This document shows positions 11,391 to 23,100 of a DNA stretch of 64,000 bases, one piece after another; positions within the stretch are counted from its first letter, which is position 1; the number at the start of each line of letters is the position of its first letter. The position numbers and the translations under genes were made by a program. The notes beneath the pieces are model-generated. The model had not been told where the DNA came from. It made no database searches and saw nothing but the letters and a program-made list of their open reading frames with translations. Source of the DNA: Oscheius sp. JU75 (lineage: Eukaryota > Nematoda > Chromadorea > Rhabditida > Rhabditidae); the NCBI GenBank assembly GCA_037178855.1, contig JASJZC010000005.1, forward strand, positions 9,858,001-9,922,000, given 5' to 3'.

Positions 11391-13101
11391 TTAGAAGTTA
11401 AATGCGTCTTGAGAATACTGCTTTCTAAGAACAAAAACAGGCTGAGCCTCCTCCTTTTCGATAAAACTTTCAGGAGTAAGCTGAAAACGGCTCTTGAAAT
11501 GAAAACTGTCCAATATATCGAATCCGGCAGCTATCATTGCAAGACGAAGACGCCCATAGGTCCTGTGAGCATTCCACTTGACAGTATCTCTTCCTATTGG
11601 GATTCCGAGAAAGAGAAGACCTCCCTCCTTCAGCATACAGTATATTTTCTGGACTTCCTTGATATCTCCCATTGGGTCCAGAGCGTCACCAAATCTTCCG
11701 AGTCCGCTGTGCTCGATGGACGAGAAAGATACAATGAAGTCGTAGGCTTTACTGTGTCTGGAATTTTGTGAATTGGTCTGAAATTATATATTGAGGGTAA
11801 AGTTTTATTGAATTGCGCCTTTAGTGCGCAAAATTGTACAGAGTCACACCCGTATTATCTCCGCTCCGCGGCCTAATGACTAGCTCCGAGGGCGCGATTC
11901 AGTTTGACACACCCACTTTTGTTTTTACAAGCAACTCACTCCTTGTAGTTCCTGGCGATTTCTAAAGGATGCGCATAGCTCATTGCAGGATATTCTTCAG
12001 GTGTGATGATTTTCGTGTACTCAACAGTTTTGATCTAAACAATCTTCGTCGTGTCTACACGAAATTTGGGAGCAAACCGTTGCAGCGCCGAGTTTCAGGG
12101 CACAAGCTTCCACCCATGGAGACAGCGATCCGATTACAAGGCCATTCTGGTTTCTGACTCCATATGTCTTGAGCGCGTTGTAGACAGCTTCTAAAACAAA
12201 CTTTCATTTCGAGAAAAAACTAAGATTTCACGTCCTTCTCCTCCATAGTTTGTAACCTCATAAGGGTTCATGGCCAAATATTGGTCTACTAGGGATTTAG
12301 ACCAATTGGCTAAATGATTTCCCGAACGGTCATCGCAATATCCCTGAAAATTTTTATGTTTTTTTTTGCTAGACAAACTAACTATACTAGGGTCCAAAAC
12401 AGCATAGCCATTCATAGTGTACTGGGGAAGGAGCCTCTCGGGAATGTCTCTTGGAGGAGCGGCAGACTCGTCTTGGGAAGCGGAGCCTGCCAGCCAGGAG
12501 TTCATGATCTGAACCAGGGGGGTTTCAATGCAAGAATGGGCTATATTGTAAAACAAGTTAGGTTTACGATTAGCTTTTTCGCTTCAGGCCGTGCTGCAGT
12601 GTCTCAGCCGTACCATCTCGACTTGCGTCACAATTGTACTGCACTTTTTTTGAGTATCAGTATGGGACACTCTGGAGGCTTCTCAAAACTGCAATTTTTG
12701 CCATCGTGCCATCGTTTTCTGTGATCCACCGTTGTATGATTATGGGATGTTTTTAAAGGGGACAACTCACAATGTGACATGTAGGACGATTGATGTATTT
12801 AAGAACTGGGACAACAGACTCCTCCACAAGTTCGTATCCCATAGGACGAAATACTTTGTGCTCAATATTCGAGTAAGTGAGGTAGCCTTGATCCGTAAAG
12901 ATTCTTGTTGGATCTCTGAAATACAACTTTTGGCTTACTGTAATAAAAGCTTCTTACCGCGACGAATGGTATTTGTAGCTTCGTCTGAAGTGATAATCTT
13001 TTTACCGCACTCAACTCATTTTACCTTGTCAAGAAGACGACAATGAAGAGTATAACGGCCGTCAAGACGAATTTGTGAATCGGACGTGAATAGGGAGCCA
13101 T
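11391..13101 (-). CDS. DUF268 family membrane-anchored methyltransferase-like protein (gene B)
   Basis: Minus strand. The first exon starts near 13101 (MAPYSRPIHK) with one membrane helix (FVLTAVILFIVVFLTR). Further exons lie near 12760-12920, 12400-12530, 12200-12370, 12050-12190 and 11945-12040; the last is 11391-about 11760. That exon carries SFSSIEHSGLGRFGDALDP directly followed by LKEGGLLFLGIPIGRD, so the intron found at this point in genes A and C is absent. RTYGRLRLAM and a PVFVLRKQ tail complete the DUF268 pattern. A SPWVEACALKLGA segment is shared with genes A and C. The single N-terminal anchor suggests a secretory-pathway lumenal enzyme; the reaction is not known. Start choice: the only Met just before the membrane helix, although MFSNFR six codons upstream is possible. 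Confidence 0.78.
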
Positions 13102-13930
13102 TCTGAAGTTGGAAAACATTGATCCTAGCTTGATCAAACGGACGGCAGATCTTGATCCGAGAAAAATGTAAAAGACACTGTATCTAAACGCAGTCGCTGT
13201 TATCGAAAGATCGTCCAAATAAACGCTAGAACAAGAGCTGAGTGTTGGGACACACTACACAAATTTTTGTTAAGCAGTAATCTAAGGGCCAGAGAGACAG
13301 ACAGAGTGAGAAAAAAAGCCTATTCCTTACATGATGTTGTTTAAAACAAAATATTGGAAGAGGAATAGCGAGTCTAACCAGACGACCAGGGATGGACACA
13401 ATGAGACATAGGATATAAGAAGATGGAGATAGGAAGATAAGAATGTGGCAGAGAGACTCGCTCGAAGATGAACTTTTAGTGTAAACCGAGGAGAGAGTTC
13501 AAGAGAAGGGAAATGGAATGTCTTAGAGTGAAAAGTTTTATATTTTTTTTACTTGTTTGTTACGAAGAAAATTCAAATCGGGTGGAAAACGCACGCGTGG
13601 GAAAATCGGGTGGGAAAAAAAGATGCGAAGCTACCAAAGAGAATTGGTGTGAAGGCCCGGAAATGGAAGGAAATGGACTTGGGGACACGAGATCTGTGTC
13701 GAAGAGACAGAGACAGAACTCATGGTCCTGTTACACTCCAACTGATGAAAAAATTAGGCATTGTCCGGACAAGTGTATGAATGGATATATTCCTCTGGGA
13801 CCGCGTGAACAAATCCGGCTACAATGGGACTTGGGAAGTCGCTCATCTTATTGCAAGATAAATCTGTTGTGCAGAATCTCCCGTACAGTCTCCCATCCGA
13901 GATTACGCCTCGACTCAAAGATCGTTGGCG
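13102..13930. other. Intergenic, no supported gene
   Basis: Upstream of DUF268 gene B. A GACAGA-rich stretch is near 13290. The 142- and 75-codon plus-strand frames overlap each other and show no motif. Confidence 0.35.
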
Positions 13931-14445
13931 AGAGCGAATAGTCAGATCATATTGGTGAAGTTCTGTCTTGTTGTTGGTCAGACTGCAGTATTTCATAACA
14001 AGGACATGTACCAGCACAAAAATCAAAAGAGAACCCCATGTGCTTATGTGTTTCAACCAAACGATGTGATCTCTCCACTGAGCGCTGTTTTGCAAAGTTG
14101 TGTAGACCAAAGTCAAAGTTTTGAACCGGTAAATAGCGCAGTTACAGATTAATCGAATCAGAGGGTCGACTACTTATCTGACATGCTAAAACATGAGTTT
14201 CACCTGTATATCCTGAGGACAGAACCCCAAAATGTATCGTTGGGCATAAGTGAAGAGTCGTGAGATTTGTTGCAGTCCCCTTTACCCGCCCTTTTGGAAC
14301 AGGAGTAGTGCTTGAAGGAGACCGTGATAAAGTAGTAACGGTCTCTGTATGAACCTCATACGGATATGGGAATATGTACTTCGAGAAAAAGTAGATAGTA
14401 ATTGAAGAAGTAGCCACGGCCAGGAGAGCAGTTACAAAGTTCTAA
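13931..14445 (-). pseudogene. Fucosyltransferase (GT10) N-terminal relic
   Basis: On the minus strand, a membrane segment (ATSSITIYFFSKYI) is followed by a Ser/Thr stem containing SSTTPVPKGRVKGT. This resembles SSTTIAPKERVKDT in the relic at 49884. A further piece near 13960-14010 reads CSLTNNKTELHQYDL, matching CRLTYNITELQQYRA there and CHLTSDPEDFDKADA in the complete gene at 59375. No catalytic exons follow. It is a truncated, decayed member of the local fucosyltransferase family. Confidence 0.5.
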
Positions 14446-15751
14446 TGACTTTTCATTATCCTACAGAGTTCAGTGAGAACTTGACAAGGGCAGCGAAATT
14501 CTTCTTTTTCTGAGAACGTGTGCAAACCTTTCGCTCTCACTTTCTGGTGTCCTTTCTCAACTCACTAAGACTAGGATCTGGGGTGGTCCGGAGTAACCCA
14601 GATCCGATTACTCTCACAACTTTTCTTACTCTTGTCAGTCTACCGGACCGAGGGCCGAGCGGGATTCGATTATTTCCTCTTCGGAGAGACTCACATTGGG
14701 TAGTGGAGACTGGAGTGGTGTCGAGAGGTGTGTAGAGACTAGTGACTGGGAGCCCTTCCAAAACAAGAGATTCGACGGAATCCTCGATAGTTCTTTTTTG
14801 CTCTCAATAATTCAGGTAGATGGAAGAAGGGTCGTGCCCGAATTTCGCAAGAAAAGTAGCCTACCGGGAAATTGAAAAGCTTCTTGGGTGATGGGTCTTG
14901 CCCAATTTTTCCAAAATGAGTAGTCTACCTAACCTGAAATTAGTGTTCCCAGACGGCATCTTTATCTCTTTGTCTTTGTCTTTCTACTTGTCCAAGGTTA
15001 CCGACAGACAGAATTCCATAGCGCTTTAGATAGATTGTCTGACAGCTAGCGTAGCTTCGTTTCTTCTACAGCATGTTATAAAGAAGCCGGTAGCTCCAAT
15101 CCAGCCGTGTCAGATGTCGACCCCACACGACAAAGCTCATATAGGTTTTCGGATCGTAGAACGGCAAACTACTATATGTTGTCCGCTGTTGCCTACCTTG
15201 AAAGTGCCGTTAATTAACAGCTAAGGCGTATGGTCATAAACTTGGCGTTTTTCGCATTCTGCAGGTAGTCGCTGAATACGAATTCGATCATTTATGCTGT
15301 TGAAAGTGACCGTGTTTAGAACAGGCTAGCTATATAATCTACCTTTAAGATAGGTTTCACGTTGTTCGGTGCATTCCCGCTTTTGATCGCCCTTTGTGAC
15401 TCTTCCCAGGCGGATTCCTTCTCCGGAAAGTCGTCCAAAATAAAGATCCACTTTTTTACGTGCTTCTCTACCTTCGTCTGTCTCTCGCTGGTTGATAACA
15501 GCCACTTCTTTCTTTTAACACTTACATTTGACTATTAGTCTCATCTGTTCTGCGTTGGCAGACAGGTGAGTTCCCGCCCGTCCTGTATGGTATTATCCGA
15601 CGCCACTTTCGTTTCACCTTATCCTTGTTTATAATCTCGTTTTATGGTCTCTTTCGCTGATATCCAGAAGATCTAAGAAGTGTCAGAACACGCGAAACGA
15701 TAATCTGAATTCAAATTTATTCTCTGCAGCTGCAGATATCCAATTATGCTT
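14446..15751. other. Intergenic with a dispersed inverted repeat
   Basis: Segment 14565-14672 is an inverted, diverged copy of 47505-47595 (shared words include GAGGGCCGAGCGGGATTCG and GACTAGGATCTGGG). It is probably an interspersed repeat of unknown type. The remainder shows no gene. Confidence 0.45.
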
Positions 15752-16037
15752 TTAAGGCTTATATGTGAAAGGAGGTTGTGGGTGAGGGTACATCGCCTGT
15801 TGCCGTTCTTGATGGAGCACCTGGGTCAGATGTCCAAATCTGGCTTCGACGAGCGACGGGCATTGATAGACGTCACTTAGTAGCGATTTGATAGAGGAAG
15901 AGGATTTTGACCTACCGGCTGTTAGGTATCGCTCCGAACAGGCTGTGGTACCTATTGAGAGCTTCCACATGCAATGGACTTGTGTTGGCAACTTGGGACT
16001 GATCGGCATCGCTACGGCAAGAAATGTTGTTAAACAT
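15752..16037 (-). CDS. Small two-exon protein of a local family, copy c
   Basis: Minus-strand ATG at 16037 (MFNNISCRSDADQ), with LHVEALNRYHSLFG in exon 1. A short intron starting GTAGGTCAAA and ending CTACTAAG leads to CPSLVEARFGHLTQVLHQE and a Pro-rich tail ending YKP. The two motifs and the intron position match copies a, b and d. The C-terminal tail differs from the other copies, and the acceptor (AAG) is weaker than usual here. Function not recognised. Confidence 0.6.
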
Positions 16038-16996
16038 GGCTGGGACTACAAACTGGAGAGTGGCAAGACATTTAAAAGCCACCGATGAATTAGAGGATAA
16101 ACGTCGTTCTTTCGTTCTCGAGTATGCAGACTGATCTCTCATTCCGCTATCTCAAAATCGAGCGATCCAGGTAACAGAATGAGAGTTTCCGTAAAGAGCA
16201 GTTCAATGCTGATTTGAGGCCTACAAGACTATTGGTCGCCAACTTCTGATGTTTCAAACTACAAAGTAACCCGGTACTAATTAATGCCAGGTGAAGTCGC
16301 CTGTTATAAGTCGGTCTCATTCCCGGCGGAGCGACTCATCTCTTTCTGTATCTAGACCTGGCTTGACTGCCAACTATTATCTTAGATAGCTCAAAGGAAT
16401 ACAGACGTGTCTTTCAAATTGTGAAGGTATGCGGTTTTTGGAGTAGATCCAGCAAACTCTCCCATCAGATTCATACTAGAACTGAAAGCTTCCTGACCTG
16501 TCAAGCTCTATTTTTGTCCCGGATAGTCTTTCCTCTTATCCGAAACTTCCTTAGATACTGCTAAACTGCTTGCAACCTCCTGTGCCGAATTTTGTAGGCT
16601 GACTCGTCAGTCTAGTCTCAGACAGACCCTCTACACCAACAGTTCGTTGCCAGTATCACAGCGTGTCGTTCATGAACCGTTACTGGTATTGATTACCAAT
16701 CGCTTACGTTCCTGGCAGAGCAACTCCCACTGTCAGTGCACGTTTTGTAACCTGAACTCTCCTGGCTTGATTTGTTAACGCTATTCTAGGTTAATACTTA
16801 ACAGAAGGCTACGCAATTCCGTCAGATGTTATCTCAGATTAGAGTTGACATGTCTTACAGGCAGATATCAGATGCCAATTATAAAGATGATCATGAATGA
16901 ATTCACTTTCTTGGGAAAGGTGGTGTCGTTTTAAAACAGGACAAACTGGGTGGGCGTGACTATCGCATCCAAAACTTTCAGTCTATCATCGTACTG
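16038..16996. other. Intergenic, nothing recognised
   Basis: Lies between two divergently oriented members of the small-protein family, so it should contain both upstream regions. No conserved promoter word could be singled out. Confidence 0.35.
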
Positions 16997-17281
16997 ATGT
17001 ACAGCAACATTTCATTAGCCGACAAAATTCTATCCGAGTCGGCCAACACTGCTCATCTCCACGAGGAGGCCATCGGGCGCTATAATTATATGTTCAGCGG
17101 CGGCACTACACCATCGTTACTTTTCTTCTGTATGAAAAGATTGAATACTTTTAGACTCAATGAAGTCCGTCCATCTTTGATAGAAGCGAGATTCAGTCAT
17201 TTGACCAACATGGTGGAACAGGAGAGAAGTCAGGGAGCGCAGTTGATATTTCAAGCCATGTCGCAGTCTAGACCACAGTAG
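16997..17281 (+). CDS. Small two-exon protein of a local family, copy d
   Basis: Starts MYSNISLADKILSES. LHEEAIGRYNYMFSGG is followed by an intron of about 45 bp (GTTACTTTTC...ACTTTTAG) and then LNEVRPSLIEARFSHLTNM. The intron happens to be open, so an unspliced 94-codon frame also exists. Splicing is preferred because it restores the spacing seen in copies a-c. Ends QAMSQSRPQ. Function not recognised. Confidence 0.6.
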   Translation: MYSNISLADKILSESANTAHLHEEAIGRYNYMFSGGTTPSLLFFCMKRLNTFRLNEVRPSLIEARFSHLTNMVEQERSQGAQLIFQAMSQSRPQ

Positions 17282-17806
17282 CTTGTTTTGGACAGTTTGA
17301 GTACACAACAAAACTTTGCGTTCTCTTTGAATTCACCTTCCTGGTTCGATATTACGACAAAAAAACACTGCAAATATAATAAGTTTTCCTCTGATTTTTT
17401 CATTTTTTTCCCAGGATTTCCTATTCGAATCTTATGAACGTGGCCTGTGGTTAGAGGGAGTGAGTTGCTGAGCCTTTTTTTCCGTTTTCCAAAGCCACAG
17501 ACTCAGTTAGACAGCACCGTCATTCGAAAAGGCTACAGATATCGATTTTTAGTTAGGTCTTATCTAGGTCAGCCTGGTGGGCATTGTCCAACAACAGAAG
17601 GGGTCGGGTTAAGGCAAGATGTTGCGATCTTGCGCTAATCCTCGTCTAGATAGGAGATCAACTGATCATTCAAGGCACAGTGTGTGGCTAAAACGTCTGA
17701 AGTTAGAAGGAGGACAAGTTAGGTAAGAAATCTTGGGTCCCTCTGTCTCTCCTTCTCTCTGTTTCTTTGACTTTCTCTGTCTCTATATACGACATCTATA
17801 CGTTTA
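17282..17806. other. Intergenic, nothing recognised
   Basis: Between small-protein copy d and the 3' end of DUF268 gene C. Contains a pyrimidine-rich CTGTCTCTC tract near 17740-17785. Confidence 0.35.
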
Positions 17807-20480
17807 TTATCTCTTTCTCAAAACAAAGACTGGATGCCTTCCGGCTCCACCGCCAAACCAATCCACATGTGCCCTCTCTTTCTTGTCCTTGTAATACATG
17901 TCCACAATGTCAAAGCCTGCCATCAAAATGGCTAATCTTACACGACCGTAGATTCTCTTCAGATTCCACTGAAGAATATCCCAACCGATTGGGACGCTGA
18001 CAAAGAAGAGGCCTGAAAGATTGTATTCTGGTAATATTGGGTTGGTGACTAAGTCTTTTCGCTTTTTCAAATGCAAAAATTGACTGACTTCCGAACAACT
18101 TTTTCATCCGTTGTAACCACCATTATGATGTACCACGTCCGCCCATTTCACGGGTAGCTTACGGGTGCCACGCTTGTAGAACACCTTGGGTTTCGATGTG
18201 AAGAAGTTTGTCAACCAGGTTTTAAGTGCGCCGTCATAATCGAACTGTTGGCCTCCAAACTGTTGAGAGTCCGGAACAGATAATAGTCGGAAGGAGCAAG
18301 GTCCGGGCTATAAGGAGGATGGAGTAAAAACACCCAACCCAGGTGGTGGATCTTGGAGCGAGTGAGTTTTGCAATATGGGGGCGCGCGTTGTCCATCTGC
18401 AGGATGACTTTCGACTTCAGCGGCCGTTTCTGACGAAGTGCAACGGTACCCTTTTCAAGTTGCTGGCTGTATACGGCGGCTGTAAGAGTAGTTCCAGCAT
18501 CCAGCAGTTCTCAGTGCACCACTTCTTCGATATCCCAGAAAACACAGAGCATAATCTTCTTTTGATGGGTGTCAGGTTTCACATCAGGACTTGGTGTCTG
18601 CCCTGGACCCACGCATTGACACTTCCTTCGGAAGTTTGCAGACGTTACCCACTTCTTGTCCCCCGTCACCAGGCGTGGCAAGAAGCATTTCCTCTTATAC
18701 CTGGATAGGAGAGAATGGGCGACGGGCATGCGCTGCCACTTCTGGGCGTCACTGAGGTTATGCGGCAATCATGTGCCCAGTTTCTTCGTAAATCTCAATT
18801 GCTTCAAATGATGTTGCGAAATGACTGATAGAAAACGCCTCTGCTAGTTCACGGGCAGTCTGTCCATTATTCTCGTCCACGAGCTGTAGCAGCTTCGATT
18901 CATCGAAACTTGTTGGTCGACCTGACCTTATCTCATCTTCGATGCTTTTGTCCCCAGACCAAAAGCGATGGAACCACAACTGGCACACCCTCGTAGACGT
19001 CGTCCCTTGGCCATAAACATCGTTGATATTAGCCGCCGTTTGGGGTCCATTCGTGCCTTTGAGGAACTCATTCAACATGACGTGTCGCAGATGGTAGTGT
19101 GGCAAGTCATCAATAGTCTGGATCAAAGCGAACAGAGAATAGAGAATAAGAAAAAGAAAAGTGGTGTCTTGCATGGTGGTGGTAGAGGATTGAGTGAGCA
19201 ACACGAGGTGCTATAGTTAATAGCTCGGCCGTTGTCGTGAACATGTTTACAAAAAGCGAAAGACGTATTTACCAACATAATAGTTCGAATCCCTCACCTC
19301 CTTTCTTCAGTAGGCAGCGCACTTTCTGAACTTCTTTGATGTCAGCAAAAGAGTCCAGTGCTTCTCCGAAACGTCCTAGACCCAGGTGTTGGAGACTGGA
19401 GAAGGACATTATGAAATCGTAGTGGGCAGCATGACTGAAAAACTTTAAAAAGTCATTTGTCGAAACTGAAACCCAAATGGAGCTAAAACGACAGAGCTGT
19501 CTAACTATAGCGGCTCAGAACATCAAAACTTACAATCTGTATTCAAATGCCAAATTTCTTGGACTAAGATAAGATATCCTAGGGTAGTCTTCCACCAAAA
19601 TTTTTGTGCTCTCAACGACTGTCATGTGCGAGGCGCCCAGTTTCAATGGAATAGCCGCTATCCAGGGACTGTCACCTCCAACGACCATTCCTCTCTTTCG
19701 TTCCACAGAGTGTTCTAACATCGCATGGTAGAGAGCTTCTAAAAAAATTGATTCTTGAGAAGAAATTCAAAAGCTCACGTGCTTCCATATCGTGGCCATC
19801 TATAAGAGCTGGACTTCTGGTCACATAGTTGAGGATAGTCTCCCGCTGCCAAATTTGCTCGGTTCTTTGAGTGAAGCGGTCATCGGAGAAGCTCTGAAAA
19901 AAAGACCTTGCACAGTTAGTGAAAATTGGTTGAGAAGAGGAAGACAAAGAACAACGTTGTAGTCTGTCCACTCACCTTCTGCAAATGAACATATCCGTTG
20001 AGCAAAAACTGTCCCTTCATCTTCCACGGTATTGTACTCACTGGCTCAACTGTATAGTTTCTGTATTCTCTCACAAAATTCTCGAAAACCTGAAAATGTC
20101 TTCCTCTCAAGAAAAACTGGAAAAAAAAACTCACAGCTGGGCAGTTCGAACGTTCGATAAAGTCGAGCCTCGGAATAACCGATCGCTCGGTTATTTTGAA
20201 GCCCAGAGGCAAAAACAGTTCTTCGTCAATAGTGTCGTAATCTTTCTGACCGAAATCTGTGTCAAATGGTGGTTTAAAAACATAACTTTATGGGAAGTAA
20301 GGTCACTTACTCATATTCCTTGATCCATTTCTTCTCCAGCTCCAACATGTTCTCCCTTTTCTGTTCTTTCGTGAGCACAGAACTCAAGGCCAGCAGAACA
20401 GTCAAGGCAATCGCAGCGGACAGCTGATATGCCGAAGCGGGACGACGGAGACTCAAATTTTTGGACAGGAAGGATTCCAT
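17807..20480 (-). CDS. DUF268 family membrane-anchored protein, gene C (mariner in an intron)
   Basis: Minus strand. The first exon from 20480 (MESFLSKNLSLRR) contains a membrane helix (LSAAIALTVLLALSSVL). Next are exons near 20145-20262 (PLGFKITERSVIPRL), 19985-20090, 19785-19895 (QIWQRETILNYV), 19545-19735 (SPWIAAIPLKLGAS) and 19290-19440 (SFSSLQHLGLGRFGEALD ... LLKKGG). The final exon, 17807-18012, reads GLFFVSVPIGWDILQWNL, RIYGRVRLAI and PVFVLRKR. The IEH of genes A and B is LQH here. A complete-length mariner (18037-19280) sits in the last intron, its near end only about 24 bp from the 3' splice site. If the intron is still removed, the gene is intact; otherwise it is being lost. Exon borders are approximate. 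Confidence 0.72.
18037..19280 (-). mobile_element. Mariner transposon, full length, broken transposase
   Basis: Both ends are present: TTGGGTTGGTGACTAAGTCT at the left, and on the right the inverted repeat ending ACCAACATAA, each flanked by TA. The transposase (minus) has the paired-type N-terminal half, VTGDKKWV, MDNARPHIAKLTRSK and PPYSPDLAPSDYYLF, the D,D34D catalytic pattern of mariner. It is broken by a frameshift after SISHFA and by a stop replacing Trp in VVH-ELL. It lies in the last intron of DUF268 gene C. Confidence 0.93.
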
Positions 20481-20887
20481 TTGGTCTGAAAGGGACCTTC
20501 GACAGAAGAAAATAGTACATAGGTCAGAGATTGAGATCTCAGGATACGCTTTCTGATCTGTTCTTGAGACCAATGGACCCTCCGGGCGGCTAATGGGAGA
20601 AGAAGAGGCAGATTAGGATCTTCTACGAGATGTGGTGGGTAGAAATGAGACCCGAGACAGTTGAGAATGTTGATTCGAATTGGGCAAATGGGTGGTCAGA
20701 GATCGCAAAGTGAACTGCCACGACGAAATTACTTCACCACAACAGATCAATAATAATCTTAGCAGATTGGCGGTCGAAAAACTCAGAGATCTTACGAGTT
20801 CTTTGCTACAGGTTACAAAGCTATAAGATGGGAATTTCAGCGATTTTCGGCTAAACTTAAGTCAAAAGAAGTCGGAGCTTACTATTA
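20481..20887. other. Intergenic, nothing recognised
   Basis: Upstream of DUF268 gene C and next to a maT-like element. No motif was found. Confidence 0.35.
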
Positions 20888-22164
20888 CAGGGTGACGCAT
20901 AATCACGAATACAGAAAAAGAGGTCGTGGCAAGCTACTCGGATCATTATTTGACTCTGGGCAACAACAAATATTTTCATTAAACAGTTAGAAATAATATT
21001 CAGCATCAAATTTCAATATATCCTCCATCCGCATCCATGCAAGCCTTGAGGCGCTTCGGAAAGGCATCCACTGTGGCGCGCAGATACTGTCCGTCGAGCT
21101 CATCCCAAGCTTTTTGGAGGGCGTCTTTCAGCGATTGAAGCGTTGAATGGGGCTTTGAGCAGGCTTTGGCATTCAAGACCGACCAAACACTGAAGTCAAG
21201 TGGATTGAGATCAGGAGAATTGGAGGGCCACTCTTGAGCTGAGATGAATCCTAGGAAGTTCTGGTGACAGAAGTCTTGAACAATACGAACTTTGTGAGCG
21301 GGGGCCGATTCCTGCTGATATGTCCACGGCTTCATTTGAAAGTGTGTTTGAGCCCACGGCAAAACTTCGGTACGAAGAAGGTCAAGATAATTGACACTAT
21401 TCACTTTTACACCTTGTGGCACGAAGATGAGCGGTTTTTTCCGTTGCTTGTGATTCCTGCGAAAACCATGACGGATTGAGGATGAGATTTACGGTAATTG
21501 ACGATATGAGGTCTTGATTTTGCGTAGATTCGATCGTTTTGTTGTTGAGAACTTGCTCTACTGTGAAAACCTTCTCGTCCGTGAAAAGAATCGAAAGATG
21601 AGCGTCTTGACGGCATCTGCGCAACAATCTCTTACATCTGTCTTTCCGCTGCTGTTTCATGGCATCCGTAAGGATATGGGCTTTGTTTTTCTTGTAAGCT
21701 TTGAGTTTAAGCTTGTCCTTGACAATTCTTTGCACTCAGCAAAATTCGCAAGTTTCGAGAAAGACCTCGGATGGAGCGCGCCGGGTTGTGACGAACGCGG
21801 CCACGAACTAAATTGACATTTACTGGGGTGACGATAGAATGACGCCTTCCTCGTCCAGAACGATCAGAAGTGTTACCCAGCTCCTTGAACCTTCGGATGG
21901 TAGTATATACAAGGTTTCTTGGGCAATTCAGACGTTTCTGGATCTCCCGCGCCGAGCGATCTTCCTTGTGGAACTTGACAATTGATTCGCGATGGACAGA
22001 GGGCTTCGACATTCTCAAAATTGCACATGTATTGACATAAGACGGAAGAATATTACTCAAATAAATAAAGAAACTTCCACCAAGAAAAACCACAAATGGA
22101 GAAGATTCTAGCTCAAAAAAAGTAAAAATGCGCCCGCGTATCGTGTATTTGTAATTATGCCCTG
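20888..22164 (-). mobile_element. maT-like Tc1/mariner transposon, decayed
   Basis: Left end CAGGGTGACGCATAATCACG after TA. The right end reads GTAATTATGCCCTG before TA and lacks five bases of the repeat. The minus-strand transposase frame (22012 to 21006) is split by at least two frameshifts. The pieces read an HTH start (MSKPSVHRESIVKFHKE), LFTDEKVFTVEQ (first D), then QQESAPAHK, where the second catalytic D has become E, and SPDLNPLDFSVW (third D). Spacing is DD37D, as in maT elements. A relative with the normal D is at 48139. Confidence 0.9.
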
Positions 22165-23100
22165 TAGTATTGTGACGACGGTGTGGAAGCATAGTTCTCT
22201 GACATTGATACCAAGCACATAAATCTGAGCATTGCCAAGTTTTTTGATTTCAATTAGGGGCAGATCTTCAGTACTAAAATGACGACAGTGACAATCAACA
22301 GTTACACGACTACTTGAGTGATTACGAGATACACGGGCAGTGTTGAACCTGCTTTGAAATGTGATTAGAAAAACTATTAGCTATGTGGGTAGTAACGGTA
22401 AAGTCATAATTGGATCTGCTTTTTTGTAGAGCTAAATTGTTAAAAAACAGTACCTATCAGGTAACACTATCGTAGTGACTCTGTCTCAAATTTCTATCGC
22501 TAGCAACTCGTCTCGACGGCGCTAAAATAAAAGGGGAATAGTGTTACAATTAAATACTCATTTTTTTACTCGAAGGTAAGATCCCAGCCCCGATAACTGG
22601 AAAGTCCAGAAAGTTCCACTTAGACATATAAACTGTGAACACCGTTGTCTGGATGAGAAGAGTATGATAGTTGTAAACAAGCAACAAACCCACAAAACAA
22701 AACAAGGAGAGTTAAGGAGCTCAGATCAGGATGAACAGGGCTAGCTTGAGTTAACTAAAGTATCGTATGAGACTGGTAGACACATAATGGACGTCGCAAA
22801 CCGAGAGACAAAGATCAAGAAGATAGCCCTTCCAACAAATCATTAGTGACATGAGAAAGCGACGGTGTTCCCCTTTTCTGATCCCAGACAGCGAGATCAA
22901 GCCGAAACTTCTTTTTGCACTTTTTATGACACCTATATTAAAGGACCAGAACATGAAATCAGATATAGACAAACCTTTTTAGTGAGTTTTTCGACACAAG
23001 GCCGTGTTTTCAGCATGATCCAGCCGACGATAAAAGTACTCGTCTAGGTCAATCTTGAACCAGCAAGATCTCAATCGTCCGTCCCTTCCACTCGGACTAA
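22165..23100. other. Intergenic, nothing recognised
   Basis: Upstream region of DUF268 gene D. Scattered short frames without motifs. Confidence 0.35.

Noticed and set aside
13754-14116. 120-codon minus-strand frame as a complete type II membrane protein
   Set aside because: Its middle matches a fucosyltransferase exon (CSLTNNKTELHQYDL), so it is better explained as part of that relic.
14640-14672. tRNA-like word GGCCGAGCGGGATTCGA
   Set aside because: No A-box/B-box spacing or cloverleaf could be drawn; it belongs to a dispersed repeat.
19255-19300. GTTCGAATCCC resembling a tRNA B-box
   Set aside because: It spans the mariner end and a DUF268 intron; no tRNA arms around it.
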